From assembly GCA_011525915.1 (NCBI GenBank), contig WYBM01000021.1, positions 62,001 to 126,000 on the forward strand: DNA of 64,000 nt, in the 5' to 3' direction. Position numbers and translations under genes: made by a program. The notes beneath the pieces were generated by a model, which saw only the letters and a program-made list of their open reading frames with translations, ran no database searches and was not told the DNA's origin. Origin of the DNA: Ardenticatenaceae bacterium. Its GTDB lineage: Bacteria > Chloroflexota > Anaerolineae > Promineifilales > Promineifilaceae. This document shows, in pieces, positions 8,355 to 17,439 of the stretch; the first letter of the stretch is position 1; every line of letters starts with the position of its first letter.

Positions 8355-10439
8355 TTACGGAGTTTCCGGCCGCACGATTAATGCGCTGGGGTCGCCCAAC
8401 AGCACAAAGGTGTCACTGATTTCACGCAAACTGTCACCCCTGATGTCCAGGGCAGTCTTAGCTCTTTGGAAAGCCTCACCAATGCGCCCCATGTCTGGGT
8501 CGGCCAGATGTTGCAGCAGGGCGGCGGCAAATGGCTCCTGATGCGCCGATAGTGTCAGACTGGTGGCGGCAATGATCAACACCGGGCCGTTTTTGTGCTG
8601 CAGCATCACTTCGGCCAATGATTCTACACCGGGTTGGGCAAAGAGGCCGGTGAGGCAGGTAAGCTGCACAACAATGGGCGGCTGCCCTGGCTGCAACTCG
8701 TTTACAGTTTCGCTATTAAACAGGTTATCTTTGCCCCACAGCTCCAGACTGCCGTGCCCGATGTAAGTTGTGAGCCAGGCGCCAGCGTTCCAGGCCGCCA
8801 CCACTTCGGCGGCGGCGGCACCATTCAGATGGGTCACGGCCGTGCCTGACACCTGGCTGCCAGGCCACAGCCGCTGTGCCATGGCCGCAAACTCGCTTTC
8901 GCTGGCGTCTGTGGCGAACAGGGTATTGGCTGCGGCCGTGCCCGCTTCATAGGCCAGTGTACGGGCTGCCAGTGATTCCACCTCTTTGACAGTGTCTACC
9001 GGCCAGCGGCCGACGGCCAGTTCAGGTTTTGCGTCGCCGTCCACATCTGCCAGGCGGCTGTCGCTGACTGTTTCGCCGCTGTATTGCACGGGAACCAGCA
9101 ATGATGGCACATGATTGGCCGGTAATTGACTGATATAGCCACGATAATCTGTAGTGGCTTCGCCCACCAGAAAAAGGTAACGTGGTTTGGGGTCTTGCCA
9201 GTGAACTGCCGCGTAAGCCACAAACTGCTGGATGCTCTCTGGGGAAGCTGCCCCAAAGCCCCATTCATCATAAATTTCAGCCACAGGCACGACAGCTACG
9301 GTTAGTCCCTGGGCCTGCCGGGCGGCGACCAATGGCGCCAGTGCCGGCGCCAGCGCGTCTGTTGTGACGATGATCAGGTCGGCCTGGCTGTCTGGCTGAC
9401 GCCAGCGGCTTGTACGGGCCAGGGCCAGGCTTTGCGGTGCGTGGAATGCCTGAGGGGCCACGGCCGTGATCCGCATGGCTGGGGTTACCCCCACCGTCAG
9501 GTGACCATCGGCAAAATGGCCCGCCACCCGTACCGGGTTGGCCGGGTCGTGGATGTCTAGCACAATGGGTTCTGCCGAGAACTGAGCTATGGTCACCGTG
9601 GCGGCCTCATTTACGTAAAAGTTAAGAAGATCATCTTGAGCAACGGGGGAGATGGCCACATCCAGCGCCAGCCAGTTTAAGAGCATAATGTCCAGAAGCG
9701 CCGCGCCACGGGCCTCGTTGCTGAGGGTGATGGTGTTCTGGCCGGGTTGGAGCGTGCCCGGCGGCAGGAAGACGATGGGTTCATCATAGATGGGGCCATC
9801 CCAGCGGATCGTTTCGATGGCCTGGCCATTAACCAGCAGGTCAAGATCATGATCATTTTCAATATCAGGGCTATGGGTTTGGCCCCAAAGCTGCAGGCGC
9901 AGCTGGCCGGAGCCGTCGCCGCCAGAAGGCAGTTCCAGAGGAATGTCTACCGCCTGTCCGCGCCCAATTTTTTGCCAGAACCAGGGATCGGTGTGCTGTT
10001 CATCCAGGGCCTGGGCTTCATAGAGGCTGTTTTCTGCCAGGGTGATGGTTTGGCTGACGGCCGTTGCCATGGTCTGGTCCTGGTCGACAGCTGTTTCGGT
10101 CATCAACGTCCCTGGCTGGCCGGTTTGCAAAAGGTATGGCCGTATATTCGTATAGCGGCTATCCGTGGCCTGACCGTAGAAGAGCAGTGCATCCTCTTGC
10201 AGCAGGTAAGGTACGGCCGTGCCCTCTTGCAGCAGTTGCAGGTTTTCTACGTCTAGGGAGTTTATGGCTAACCCGGCCGCTTGCATGTCTGCCAGTGGCA
10301 GACGGTACACACCGTCTGCGGTGACACCGATCATGAGCCGGTCTGTGGCCCGTTCCTCAGTAAGGGGTGCTTCGCGGCGACAGGCGGCGCCAAGGGCCGC
10401 CATCAGTATGATGAGCAAAAGTAATTGGCGGCTGTTCAC
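8355..10439 (-). CDS. C25 (gingipain-type) cysteine peptidase, predicted lipoprotein
   Basis: 694 residues. The GTG at 10439 was chosen because AGGA lies upstream and it opens a lipoprotein signal with lipobox LGAAC (Cys20); the stop of the previous gene is eight bases away. The middle is a beta-rich domain, the C-terminal half a C25 peptidase: ADLIIVTTD, YLFLVGEA, ELAVGRWPVD, then catalytic His562 in YIGHGS and Cys595 in QLTCLTG. The 33-residue His-Cys spacing equals that of RgpB (His211/Cys244). C25 enzymes are exported endopeptidases; PorU of the type IX system is a C25 sortase. Here it pairs with a second C25 gene at 11557. Processing of exported neighbours is inferred. Confidence 0.85.
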   Translation of the reverse strand: MNSRQLLLLIILMAALGAACRREAPLTEERATDRLMIGVTADGVYRLPLADMQAAGLAINSLDVENLQLLQEGTAVPYLLQEDALLFYGQATDSRYTNIRPYLLQTGQPGTLMTETAVDQDQTMATAVSQTITLAENSLYEAQALDEQHTDPWFWQKIGRGQAVDIPLELPSGGDGSGQLRLQLWGQTHSPDIENDHDLDLLVNGQAIETIRWDGPIYDEPIVFLPPGTLQPGQNTITLSNEARGAALLDIMLLNWLALDVAISPVAQDDLLNFYVNEAATVTIAQFSAEPIVLDIHDPANPVRVAGHFADGHLTVGVTPAMRITAVAPQAFHAPQSLALARTSRWRQPDSQADLIIVTTDALAPALAPLVAARQAQGLTVAVVPVAEIYDEWGFGAASPESIQQFVAYAAVHWQDPKPRYLFLVGEATTDYRGYISQLPANHVPSLLVPVQYSGETVSDSRLADVDGDAKPELAVGRWPVDTVKEVESLAARTLAYEAGTAAANTLFATDASESEFAAMAQRLWPGSQVSGTAVTHLNGAAAAEVVAAWNAGAWLTTYIGHGSLELWGKDNLFNSETVNELQPGQPPIVVQLTCLTGLFAQPGVESLAEVMLQHKNGPVLIIAATSLTLSAHQEPFAAALLQHLADPDMGRIGEAFQRAKTALDIRGDSLREISDTFVLLGDPSALIVRPETP

Positions 10440-10447
10440 ACGGGTTC

Positions 10448-11515
10448 CTATTCGCGGCGGCGCACATAAAGCATCATAGAACCGGCGACGGCGACGAGAA
10501 AGATAAGCAGCCCGGCCATAAACCCGAGCCACAGGATGCCGGTGTTACTGGTCGTAGAGACGGCCGTGTTTTCGGCAGATGCACTGCTTTCAGACTGGCT
10601 GCCGATGACGCTAATGATGGTGGGGTTTTGTTCCGGCGTGAAGACGTGGATGGGGTAGGGTGTGACGGTCGCCTGGATGGTTAATGGCGTCGCCAGGCTT
10701 TCCGGGTAGCCACTTTCTGGAACATCAGGCGTGGGCTGAACCGAGTCATCGGCTGCGGGGGTGGGGTCGGTTTGGGCAACAGCCTGCCTGGTTTCTGTGG
10801 CGGTGGGCGCCAGGGCCGGCACATTGGCGCCAGCGACGGCATTGTTGGTGGCTGCTGGCGAGGCGGCTAATGGTGGCGCGCTGCTTGTGTCGCCGCTGCT
10901 GGGGCGTGGGGTGGCGGTAATGAAGGTGCGGGTGGCGGTGGCGGTATTGGCGCTGGCCGACGTGCCGGGCGGTGACGTGGGGTTGGCCCCAGAAAGGGGT
11001 GGCGATGTGGTTTGTGGGGTGGGGGTTGGGTTATTGCCGACGGTGATGGGCGTAGACGTGTAGGCGCCCCCAGCGGTGACCGTAACGGTGGCCAGCGGAT
11101 TGAGGTTGTTGTTCCCTTCGATCTCTACAAGCTGGTAAGTATAACTCTGGCCAGGTACGGCCGTGAGGTCATCGGCAATATACGTGGCGCCAATGGTCGG
11201 TGATCCTTCAGCTTCAATGATGCCATCCAGGTAAGGGTTACCGTTTGGCGCGTAAAGCTGGGTCAGGTCTACAAAGTTACCCCCCCCTTGACGGCGCTGC
11301 AAAAAAAAGGCTGATACGCTTTGTTCTGTAGCCGTGGTCCAGGTGAGGCGGACACCGTTGGGCAGGCCGCTGGCCGTGAAGGAAACAAGCTCTACGGCAT
11401 GAGCCGAAGAGGCGTAGGTGCTAGGTACGGCTGAGGGAAGGAGGACGGCCGTCAGGCACAACCCTAAGCTCAAACACAACATCTTAACTGTAGAACGGAT
11501 TACGGCTTTTTGCAT
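10448..11515 (-). CDS. Exported WTTATE-domain protein with C-terminal membrane anchor
   Basis: About 355 residues: signal peptide (1-40, ending SSAHA), a beta-sandwich module with WTTATEQ at 59-65 and FFLQRR after it, a long Ser/Thr/Pro-rich stretch (about 165-310), then a TM helix and terminal RRRE. The WTTATE module resembles the fibronectin-III-like module common in exported Bacteroidota proteins. A smaller relative is at 14883 in the same operon. It lies between the two C25 peptidase genes, so it may be a substrate or anchor of that system. ATGs at 11527 and 11515 are both possible; no strong ribosome site decides. Confidence 0.7.
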   Translation of the reverse strand: MQKAVIRSTVKMLCLSLGLCLTAVLLPSAVPSTYASSAHAVELVSFTASGLPNGVRLTWTTATEQSVSAFFLQRRQGGGNFVDLTQLYAPNGNPYLDGIIEAEGSPTIGATYIADDLTAVPGQSYTYQLVEIEGNNNLNPLATVTVTAGGAYTSTPITVGNNPTPTPQTTSPPLSGANPTSPPGTSASANTATATRTFITATPRPSSGDTSSAPPLAASPAATNNAVAGANVPALAPTATETRQAVAQTDPTPAADDSVQPTPDVPESGYPESLATPLTIQATVTPYPIHVFTPEQNPTIISVIGSQSESSASAENTAVSTTSNTGILWLGFMAGLLIFLVAVAGSMMLYVRRRE

Positions 11516-11556
11516 CACTATCCACATGGTTACGGTATCAGGCAAAAGTGCACTGA

Positions 11557-14500
11557 TTACGGCTTTTGAATAACTGGTAAATAAGCCGGGTGGTTGACGG
11601 TTGGTGTTGGCGAAGGCCCCGGTGTTGGCGTGTTGCTGGGTGTTGGTGTGGGCAGGGGCTCAGGCGCCCAGTACAGTGTCATGGCCGGATCACCCTCCAG
11701 CGTAAACGTATAAAGTTCAGATTCGTGGTTGCCGCTCTGCCAATAGTGTAGCTTCGAGTAACTGGTGGCATTGCCTATTGTCTGACCATTCGCCAGGAAA
11801 AGCCCATCATAAAAACCTACGTGCAAGACTGTATGCTCAGAAGTAAGGCCCAGCCCGGAGGATGACCACATACCGGCGCTGCCATTTTCCCGATCTTGAA
11901 AATCATAACGCAGAAGGGTTTCGGCAATACTGGGATAACCCGGCCAGGCAAAATGCCCATCCAGGCAGTCTGCGCTCAAAACGAGTGTGGGCTTGTAATC
12001 ATTATTCCAGTAGACGGTATCGGCCGTCGTCATAATAGGGTCACCGCCGCCCGCCCAGCGGACAATACTACCATGTCCACGATAGTTGACCACCTGCGCA
12101 CCGGCGCTGATAGCCGGGAACATGGCGTTGCGCAGTGTGTCTGTGTCCGGATAGGCGGCCGTGCCCAGGCACATTTGCGTTTTCACAAAAGGGGCGGGGA
12201 TGTGACCGGCGGTTAAAATGTTCTCATTGCAAAAATAACCTGCATCCGGATCGTCATCATCGGCGATAAACAAGAAGGGAGGATTGGCTGGCGGTGTGTA
12301 AGGGTTGGATTCGTAAGCGATGGTTTTCCGCACAGCATTGCTGGCCTGGGTGCTATCTTCCACGGCCATACGACCTATAGCCATATCGGGCAGCGGGTCA
12401 TCGCCTGCCAGCAGGACAAATGTGTGGTCAGAAGGCACCAAACCCTGGTAGCGGTCTACAAATGGCAGGTCGGTCAGCACCAGATGGGGTGCGTTTAAGT
12501 CCCAACCCACAGAGCAGCTTTGGCTGCAGGGCAACTGGCGAGGGTTGAGGGTAGCATCGCCAAACATCATGACATAGCTGGGGGCAACGGTCCAATTGCC
12601 CAGGGCATAGGTCAGGTAGTCGCGTACGGCCGCAGGCAGCGGCAAGCCATAGCCATATTCGTTGATGATGTCTTGTATGTTGACAAGGTGCGTGTCCAGG
12701 CCGCCAAACGTTGGATCGGCCCGGTGAGCGGCCAACTGCGTGGCCTCAGACAGCAGACTGACGTGGGTGATAAGCAGCCATTCGGCGGCATTATCGGCCG
12801 GATTTAGGCTGGGGGGTACATATTGGCTGATACTCACTTCCTGTTTAATGTTTTGCGTCGTAGTCGCAATAAATTTTGTGCCAGCTAAGTGATTGAGCCC
12901 AAAGCTGTAGCTATAAGGCCCACTGCCGCTGACACCGGTACTCATATCTACGGCCGTAGGGTTTAGGGGATCAGTGATATTCCAAACGAGCGCATTGGCG
13001 CTGGTGTAGCCGCTGACTTGCAGCGGGTTGCCACCAACTTCGTCTACCAGAATAAACTGGTCGTTTTCGGTGATTAGCTGACGCATATAAAAAACGGAAA
13101 TGCGATTAAGGTAAATGCGGTCATTCAGGTTAAAGGTCATGGCCACCGTATTGCTGCCATCAATCAGGTAACTGGCGGGCAGGGTGGTGCTAACGTTGAC
13201 GTTGCGACGGCCGTACCAGGTGCGGGCCGCCGGGTTGGGCGCACTGTTAAAGGCTACGGTGACGGTGAAAGCTTTGTTGGCGTAGTTGGGGTTTTGCGCC
13301 GCCGAAGAAAATTCGGCCAGGTATGCAGCGGTGGCAGCCGTGGGGTCTGGGTCGGCCAGGGTGATGTTATAGCTGCCAGATGTGGTGGTGCGGGCGATGC
13401 GATCCCAATAGAAGGCGTCTGGTTCATTGTCAAATGTAGCCCATTGGTCTGTCCAGGTGCTGAAGAAATCAAGCTCTGGCTCTGCCGTTTGGGTATACCA
13501 AACGCTGGTTTTGACGTTACCGGCCAGTTCGTTGGGGGCTGTGGCTATGGTGCTGGCTGTGCCATTGGCCCACAGCCAATATACATTATCGGTCACAAAC
13601 TGCATTTCCTGGCGCGGGCCGACAAACTTCCAGCCATAAAAGCGCACACATTCTCCTGGTTCAAAACTGGTGTCGGCGTCTCCTATAAATTGGTAGGAGA
13701 GCGGCTCACCCCGGTAAAGCATTTCAATGGTATAGGGGTTGACACTGCCTACATTCATGCCGGCGGCCGCCAGTTCTGCCTGACAAATGTCATAAATGCC
13801 ATCTTCATTCACGGTGATCTTGTAAGTGTCCACGCCAATGGGCAGGGCTGTGGTGCGAGCGTGGCGTACGTTGGCCGGCAAGCTGCGCCAGGGGCGGGCG
13901 ACGTCATTGTTAAGAATGAGGTGGGACAGACCTTTGTCATTAGCATGGGGCGACGGCCGTAACTCGTCAAACTGTCCCCCGTTAAAGGTGATGTTTACCG
14001 TGAGTGTTTGGGCTTGCCAGGCCTGACCGCTCACCGGGTTGTAACGCAGCGGAAACAGCTGCAAAGAAACCAGACGAATGTCCCGGTAATACATAGGTTC
14101 GGAAACGGTAAAGAGGGTGTCTGGGTAAAGGGTGTTACGGCCGTAGATGGCCGCGTCCTGATGGTAAACCTGCCGGGGGCGTTCGCTAACACCAACGCCC
14201 TCTGCCTGTAAGAAGAGCATATCTGGCGCCGGCGGCACATTGTCCAGGCTCCTTTGATGGATGCCGGCTGCCTGCACCTGCACCGAAACCACAGCCTCTG
14301 GCGGCAGCGCGATGTAGGTGGCATAGTACGGCAGCGCCGGTGCGCCGGGGTCAGTGAACCGGGTAGTTAGCCCGGCGATGCTGACCTCACCATCATCCTT
14401 TACCTCAAAAGGGGAGGTATGTAGGGTAAATTGTAAGCCGGAAGCATCTGACCGGGTTGTCTGCAAACGGATAGGAAGCCCTTCGGGGCGTTTGGTTATG

Positions 14501-14598
14501 GAGTGGGCGGTAGTTTGGACAACAAAAAAGCTTCCGGTGATAAGCGTGAGTATAAAAACGGCCGTAGCGGCCCATATATGTGTCAACTTCATAGTCAT
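11557..14598 (-). CDS. Large PorU-like C25 (gingipain-type) peptidase
   Basis: 1013 residues with a signal peptide (1-32). The N-terminal half has the layout seen in PorU/gingipain precursors: VNEDGIYDI, then FEPGECVRFYGWKF and DNVYWLW. The C25 domain runs from about residue 620, with catalytic His842 (YRGHGS) and Cys878 (LSADCLDG), then a PTPTPSNTPTPGPSPTPT linker and the short tail HPAYLPVIQKP. It follows the PqqD-like gene by three bases. PorU cleaves exported proteins and attaches them to a surface glycolipid; a similar role is inferred only from domain, operon and neighbours. Substrates are unknown. Confidence 0.85.
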   Translation of the reverse strand: MTMKLTHIWAATAVFILTLITGSFFVVQTTAHSITKRPEGLPIRLQTTRSDASGLQFTLHTSPFEVKDDGEVSIAGLTTRFTDPGAPALPYYATYIALPPEAVVSVQVQAAGIHQRSLDNVPPAPDMLFLQAEGVGVSERPRQVYHQDAAIYGRNTLYPDTLFTVSEPMYYRDIRLVSLQLFPLRYNPVSGQAWQAQTLTVNITFNGGQFDELRPSPHANDKGLSHLILNNDVARPWRSLPANVRHARTTALPIGVDTYKITVNEDGIYDICQAELAAAGMNVGSVNPYTIEMLYRGEPLSYQFIGDADTSFEPGECVRFYGWKFVGPRQEMQFVTDNVYWLWANGTASTIATAPNELAGNVKTSVWYTQTAEPELDFFSTWTDQWATFDNEPDAFYWDRIARTTTSGSYNITLADPDPTAATAAYLAEFSSAAQNPNYANKAFTVTVAFNSAPNPAARTWYGRRNVNVSTTLPASYLIDGSNTVAMTFNLNDRIYLNRISVFYMRQLITENDQFILVDEVGGNPLQVSGYTSANALVWNITDPLNPTAVDMSTGVSGSGPYSYSFGLNHLAGTKFIATTTQNIKQEVSISQYVPPSLNPADNAAEWLLITHVSLLSEATQLAAHRADPTFGGLDTHLVNIQDIINEYGYGLPLPAAVRDYLTYALGNWTVAPSYVMMFGDATLNPRQLPCSQSCSVGWDLNAPHLVLTDLPFVDRYQGLVPSDHTFVLLAGDDPLPDMAIGRMAVEDSTQASNAVRKTIAYESNPYTPPANPPFLFIADDDDPDAGYFCNENILTAGHIPAPFVKTQMCLGTAAYPDTDTLRNAMFPAISAGAQVVNYRGHGSIVRWAGGGDPIMTTADTVYWNNDYKPTLVLSADCLDGHFAWPGYPSIAETLLRYDFQDRENGSAGMWSSSGLGLTSEHTVLHVGFYDGLFLANGQTIGNATSYSKLHYWQSGNHESELYTFTLEGDPAMTLYWAPEPLPTPTPSNTPTPGPSPTPTVNHPAYLPVIQKP

Positions 14599-14601
14599 AG
14601 G

Positions 14602-14877
14602 CTATCGCAATAATCCCTCTTGCTTTAAAGTGCTGATAAAAGCGGTCACATCCTGGTCTGCCTGTTCTGGCGAAATGGTATAGTGGTTGGTCAGATAACT
14701 TTTAATAGCATTTACCTCCTTTTTATCTGCCAGCATTTGCCAGACCACAGCACCCGTAGGGCTAAGCACATGGACGTCGCCGGTATCTGGTGAGACGACT
14801 ACCACATTATCATCAACCACGCGCCAAATAAGCCCAGCGGCAACCTCTGGTGCGCTCAAGAGTGTTTCCACAGCCAT
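14602..14877 (-). CDS. PqqD-like protein (stand-alone RiPP recognition element)
   Basis: 91 residues matching the PqqD winged-helix fold: LIWRVVDDNVVVVSPDTGD, then VHVLSPTGAVVWQML and a helical end. PqqD domains bind leader peptides and hand them to modifying enzymes, usually a radical SAM protein. No radical SAM, cyclodehydratase or precursor-like gene is visible nearby; it sits five bases after a WTTATE membrane protein and three bases before the large C25 peptidase. It may bind a peptide handled in this locus, or be a structural reuse of the fold. Confidence 0.75.
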   Translation of the reverse strand: MAVETLLSAPEVAAGLIWRVVDDNVVVVSPDTGDVHVLSPTGAVVWQMLADKKEVNAIKSYLTNHYTISPEQADQDVTAFISTLKQEGLLR

Positions 14878-14882
14878 GTTTA

Positions 14883-15353
14883 TTAACCTCCCTGACGGAA
14901 ACCAGTCACAATAAAACTAATCCCCACCAATGTTAATAGAGCAATCAACACAATTGCCCACCATTCTATAAATGGAGCACGACCAGATATGATGTCATCT
15001 GTATATTGATTGATGGTGTTGTCATACTCTATCTCTTCCAATAAGTAATCATATGTTTCCCCAGGCGTTACATTGGTATCTTCAAATTTATAACTGCTTC
15101 CAGAAAGTGCATTTCCCTGGCTGGGGATGATTTCTTTGGTGATCAGAAGGAATTCACCATCTGGTGTGGTGCGACGATACAGTTGGAATCCAGCGGTATT
15201 TTGTTCTGTGGCCGTTGTCCACTCGATGGTGATATGAGTCTGGCCAGATAATTCAAAAAAGAGTAAACCACCTGCTGCGAGTAACCAAAAGATGCCCAAC
15301 CCCAAGTATAAGTTGATATACCTGACATTTATCATAGGTTGGTCACTGTTCAT
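14883..15353 (-). CDS. Small membrane protein with WTTATE (FN3-like) domain
   Basis: 156 residues: N-terminal TM helix (about 14-32), extracytoplasmic module with EWTTATEQNTAGFQLYRR and GETYDYLLEEI, and a second TM helix (about 129-150). The module is the same type as in the protein at 10448. The ATG at 15353 overlaps the stop of the kinase gene (ATGA), so the two are translationally coupled. It may link the tyrosine kinase to the exported parts of the system; that is inference. Confidence 0.7.
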   Translation of the reverse strand: MNSDQPMINVRYINLYLGLGIFWLLAAGGLLFFELSGQTHITIEWTTATEQNTAGFQLYRRTTPDGEFLLITKEIIPSQGNALSGSSYKFEDTNVTPGETYDYLLEEIEYDNTINQYTDDIISGRAPFIEWWAIVLIALLTLVGISFIVTGFRQGG

Positions 15354-16987
15354 GACCGCTTAAAGTTGGGCAGCCAACTGCGGCGTTTGCGCCGGGGGGG
15401 ACGGCCGTATTCCTTCATACCGGAGTAATAGTAGTGATACTTGTAATAATACCCGTATCCGCGCAAACGCTTGGGGTTTAGTTTATTAATCACCACACCC
15501 ATCAAGTGAGTATTGGTGTTGGTGAGCCGTTCTACGGCCTGTGTTAATGCCCCGTGGCGTGTCTTGCCACTTTCCACCACCAACAGCGTGCCATTTGTAC
15601 GTGGTGCCAGGATACTGGCGTCAGCGACAGTCAACACTGGCGGCGTATCAAAAACCAGCATATCAGCCTCATGCAATAGCTCTTCAATGACTTGTGTCAT
15701 CCGTTGTGAATTGAGCAGTTCCGCCGGATTGGGGGGAATAGGCCCGCTGGTCATTACCTGTAAATCTGGCCATTTGCTCTTTTGTAGATGGTAGGTGACC
15801 GGTGTATTGTTGTCAAGAATAGCCGTGGTCAGCCCCTGGTTGTTGGCAACATTAAACATCTTATGCTGCAAAGGACGGCGCAGGTCAGCGTCTACCAGAA
15901 TGACTCGTTTACCAGTTTGGGCCATAACCATGGCCAAGTTGGCCGCCGTGGTAGACTTCCCTTCGCTGGGTGATGAGCTGGTGACCAGTATGCTTTTCAG
16001 ATCGCCATCAACGGCCGCAAAACTAAGATTGGTGCGCAGCACCCGGTACGCTTCAGAGACCGGGTCACGCGGGGCATTGGCGGTAATAAGCCGCTCTGAT
16101 GGGTTTTCCCCTTTGATCAAGGCAATGGTCCCCAGTGTCGACAGGTTGGTATCAGCCAGTATTTCCTGAGGTGATTTAATGGTATCATCCAGATAATCTA
16201 CCAGAAAAATAAGGCCAACCGCCAACATCCCACCGACAATGGCCGCCAGAAGCGTGTTAATTTCCACGCGGGGCCGAATGGGATTACGATTTACCTGGGC
16301 TCTTTCAATTTCCAGCAAGTTGCTGCTTTCCTGAGCCTGGGCTACCTGAAGGTCGTTAACCTTATTGAAGGCGTCTGTATAACGAATCTGAGCCTCGTTT
16401 AGCTGCGTCTCCAGGCGGGATACAGCGGCCATTTCTTCAGCGGTTCCCCCTTCACCGAGGGTGTTGATTTCCGTTTCCAGCTCTTGAATTTCTAAGCCAA
16501 TTTCACTAAGGCGCTGTTGCCAGTTGGCTATCGGGGCGGCATATCGTTGGTTTTCGCGGGCTTCATTTTGTTCGATGAAAACGAAGCCTACGGTATTGGC
16601 AATGTCTGCCGCACGTTGGGGGTCAGTATCTTCAATGCGAATGGTAATCAACTGGGTTTCTGGTACGGCCGAAACCCCAATCATGCCCGCCAGGGTCCCT
16701 TCACGCAATTCACCTTCGAGATTGAGGCGTTTTAATGTCTCTTCTCGCACCGGGCGGGTGTTGACCATACGCACATAACTTTGAGCCAGTTTTTCTTCAA
16801 ACAACGTCTGGGCATATTCGTTACCAGAGCCGCTGGGCGCTTCATCCAACAGATAAACGGCCGTAGCCTGGTACACCGGTGTCGTATTGCGGCTGATCAC
16901 ATAGGCAATACCCCCTACCAGCGAAATACTTATGACAATTAACCAGGCCCATCGCCAGAGAAGTGAAAGGTAATGTTTAATTTCCAT
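15350..16987 (-). CDS. Wzz/Wzc-type tyrosine autokinase for surface polysaccharide
   Basis: 545 residues. Chain-length-determinant N-terminus with TM helices at 14-32 and 245-263 and a coiled coil between about 155 and 230. The BY-kinase domain has Walker A SSPSEGKSTT (338-347), Walker A' ILVDADLRRP (363-372) and Walker B MLVFDTPP (443-450). The C-terminal tail holds the tyrosine cluster YGYYYKYHYYYSGMKEYG (511-528), the usual autophosphorylation site, followed by basic residues. Such kinases control length and export of capsule or exopolysaccharide. No Wzx, Wzy or Wza gene is visible in the window; the operon carries DUF2723, UPF0104 and GT2 proteins instead. Confidence 0.9.
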   Translation of the reverse strand: MEIKHYLSLLWRWAWLIVISISLVGGIAYVISRNTTPVYQATAVYLLDEAPSGSGNEYAQTLFEEKLAQSYVRMVNTRPVREETLKRLNLEGELREGTLAGMIGVSAVPETQLITIRIEDTDPQRAADIANTVGFVFIEQNEARENQRYAAPIANWQQRLSEIGLEIQELETEINTLGEGGTAEEMAAVSRLETQLNEAQIRYTDAFNKVNDLQVAQAQESSNLLEIERAQVNRNPIRPRVEINTLLAAIVGGMLAVGLIFLVDYLDDTIKSPQEILADTNLSTLGTIALIKGENPSERLITANAPRDPVSEAYRVLRTNLSFAAVDGDLKSILVTSSSPSEGKSTTAANLAMVMAQTGKRVILVDADLRRPLQHKMFNVANNQGLTTAILDNNTPVTYHLQKSKWPDLQVMTSGPIPPNPAELLNSQRMTQVIEELLHEADMLVFDTPPVLTVADASILAPRTNGTLLVVESGKTRHGALTQAVERLTNTNTHLMGVVINKLNPKRLRGYGYYYKYHYYYSGMKEYGRPPRRKRRSWLPNFKRS

Positions 16988-17002
16988 TCTGTAATGCGTC
17001 CT

Positions 17003-17425
17003 CTACTCTTTGAGCTTCCGAATGATAAAAACCAGACCAATGATTGCAAAAACGGCCCAAATGATAGCCTCCCAAGATCGTTGGCTGGTGCCAGCCAGCC
17101 CTATGGCGACAAGTACAAAACTGAACCAGAATGCTTTGCCAAAGGCCGATGTATAAAGCTGTTCCTTCAGACCGATGTTGGTCTGGCGGGCTAACCAGTG
17201 TTGGTAGCTAAAAGCTGCCAGTAGGACAGCCAGACCCAAAATCCAAAACGCATTGAACAAAACAGCAAGCCAGTCTATCACACGCAGGAGTATAGCATAT
17301 GCCCGGATCGCATCAAACACTTTTATGTAATCTTTTGGTCCTGTCATCAAGGGTGACGGTTGTGCTGTGGCCTTTTGTTGTCTAGCCGGGCGTTCACCAT
17401 TAAGATACAGGTGAGCATTTATCAT
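17003..17425 (-). CDS. Small membrane protein, function unknown
   Basis: About 140 residues with three TM helices and a basic end (RKLKE). I do not recognise the family. It ends 15 bases before the kinase gene and is probably the first gene of the surface operon. The ATG at 17425 lies only 14 bases from the divergent radA start and lacks a ribosome site; an internal ATG at 17347 would leave room for a promoter and fits the candidate radA promoter at 17378-17406 better. The start is therefore uncertain. Confidence 0.55.
   Translation of the reverse strand: MINAHLYLNGERPARQQKATAQPSPLMTGPKDYIKVFDAIRAYAILLRVIDWLAVLFNAFWILGLAVLLAAFSYQHWLARQTNIGLKEQLYTSAFGKAFWFSFVLVAIGLAGTSQRSWEAIIWAVFAIIGLVFIIRKLKE
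17378..17406 (+). promoter_or_regulatory. Candidate radA promoter
   Basis: -35 TTGTCT (17378-17383), 17-base spacer, -10 TAAGAT (17401-17406). Each box matches four of six consensus bases. The transcript would start near 17413, about 27 bases before the radA ATG, with GAGGAG in between. It overlaps the 5' end of the divergent membrane-protein gene. Confidence 0.3.
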
Positions 17426-17439
17426 AGTGAGGAGCGCAC

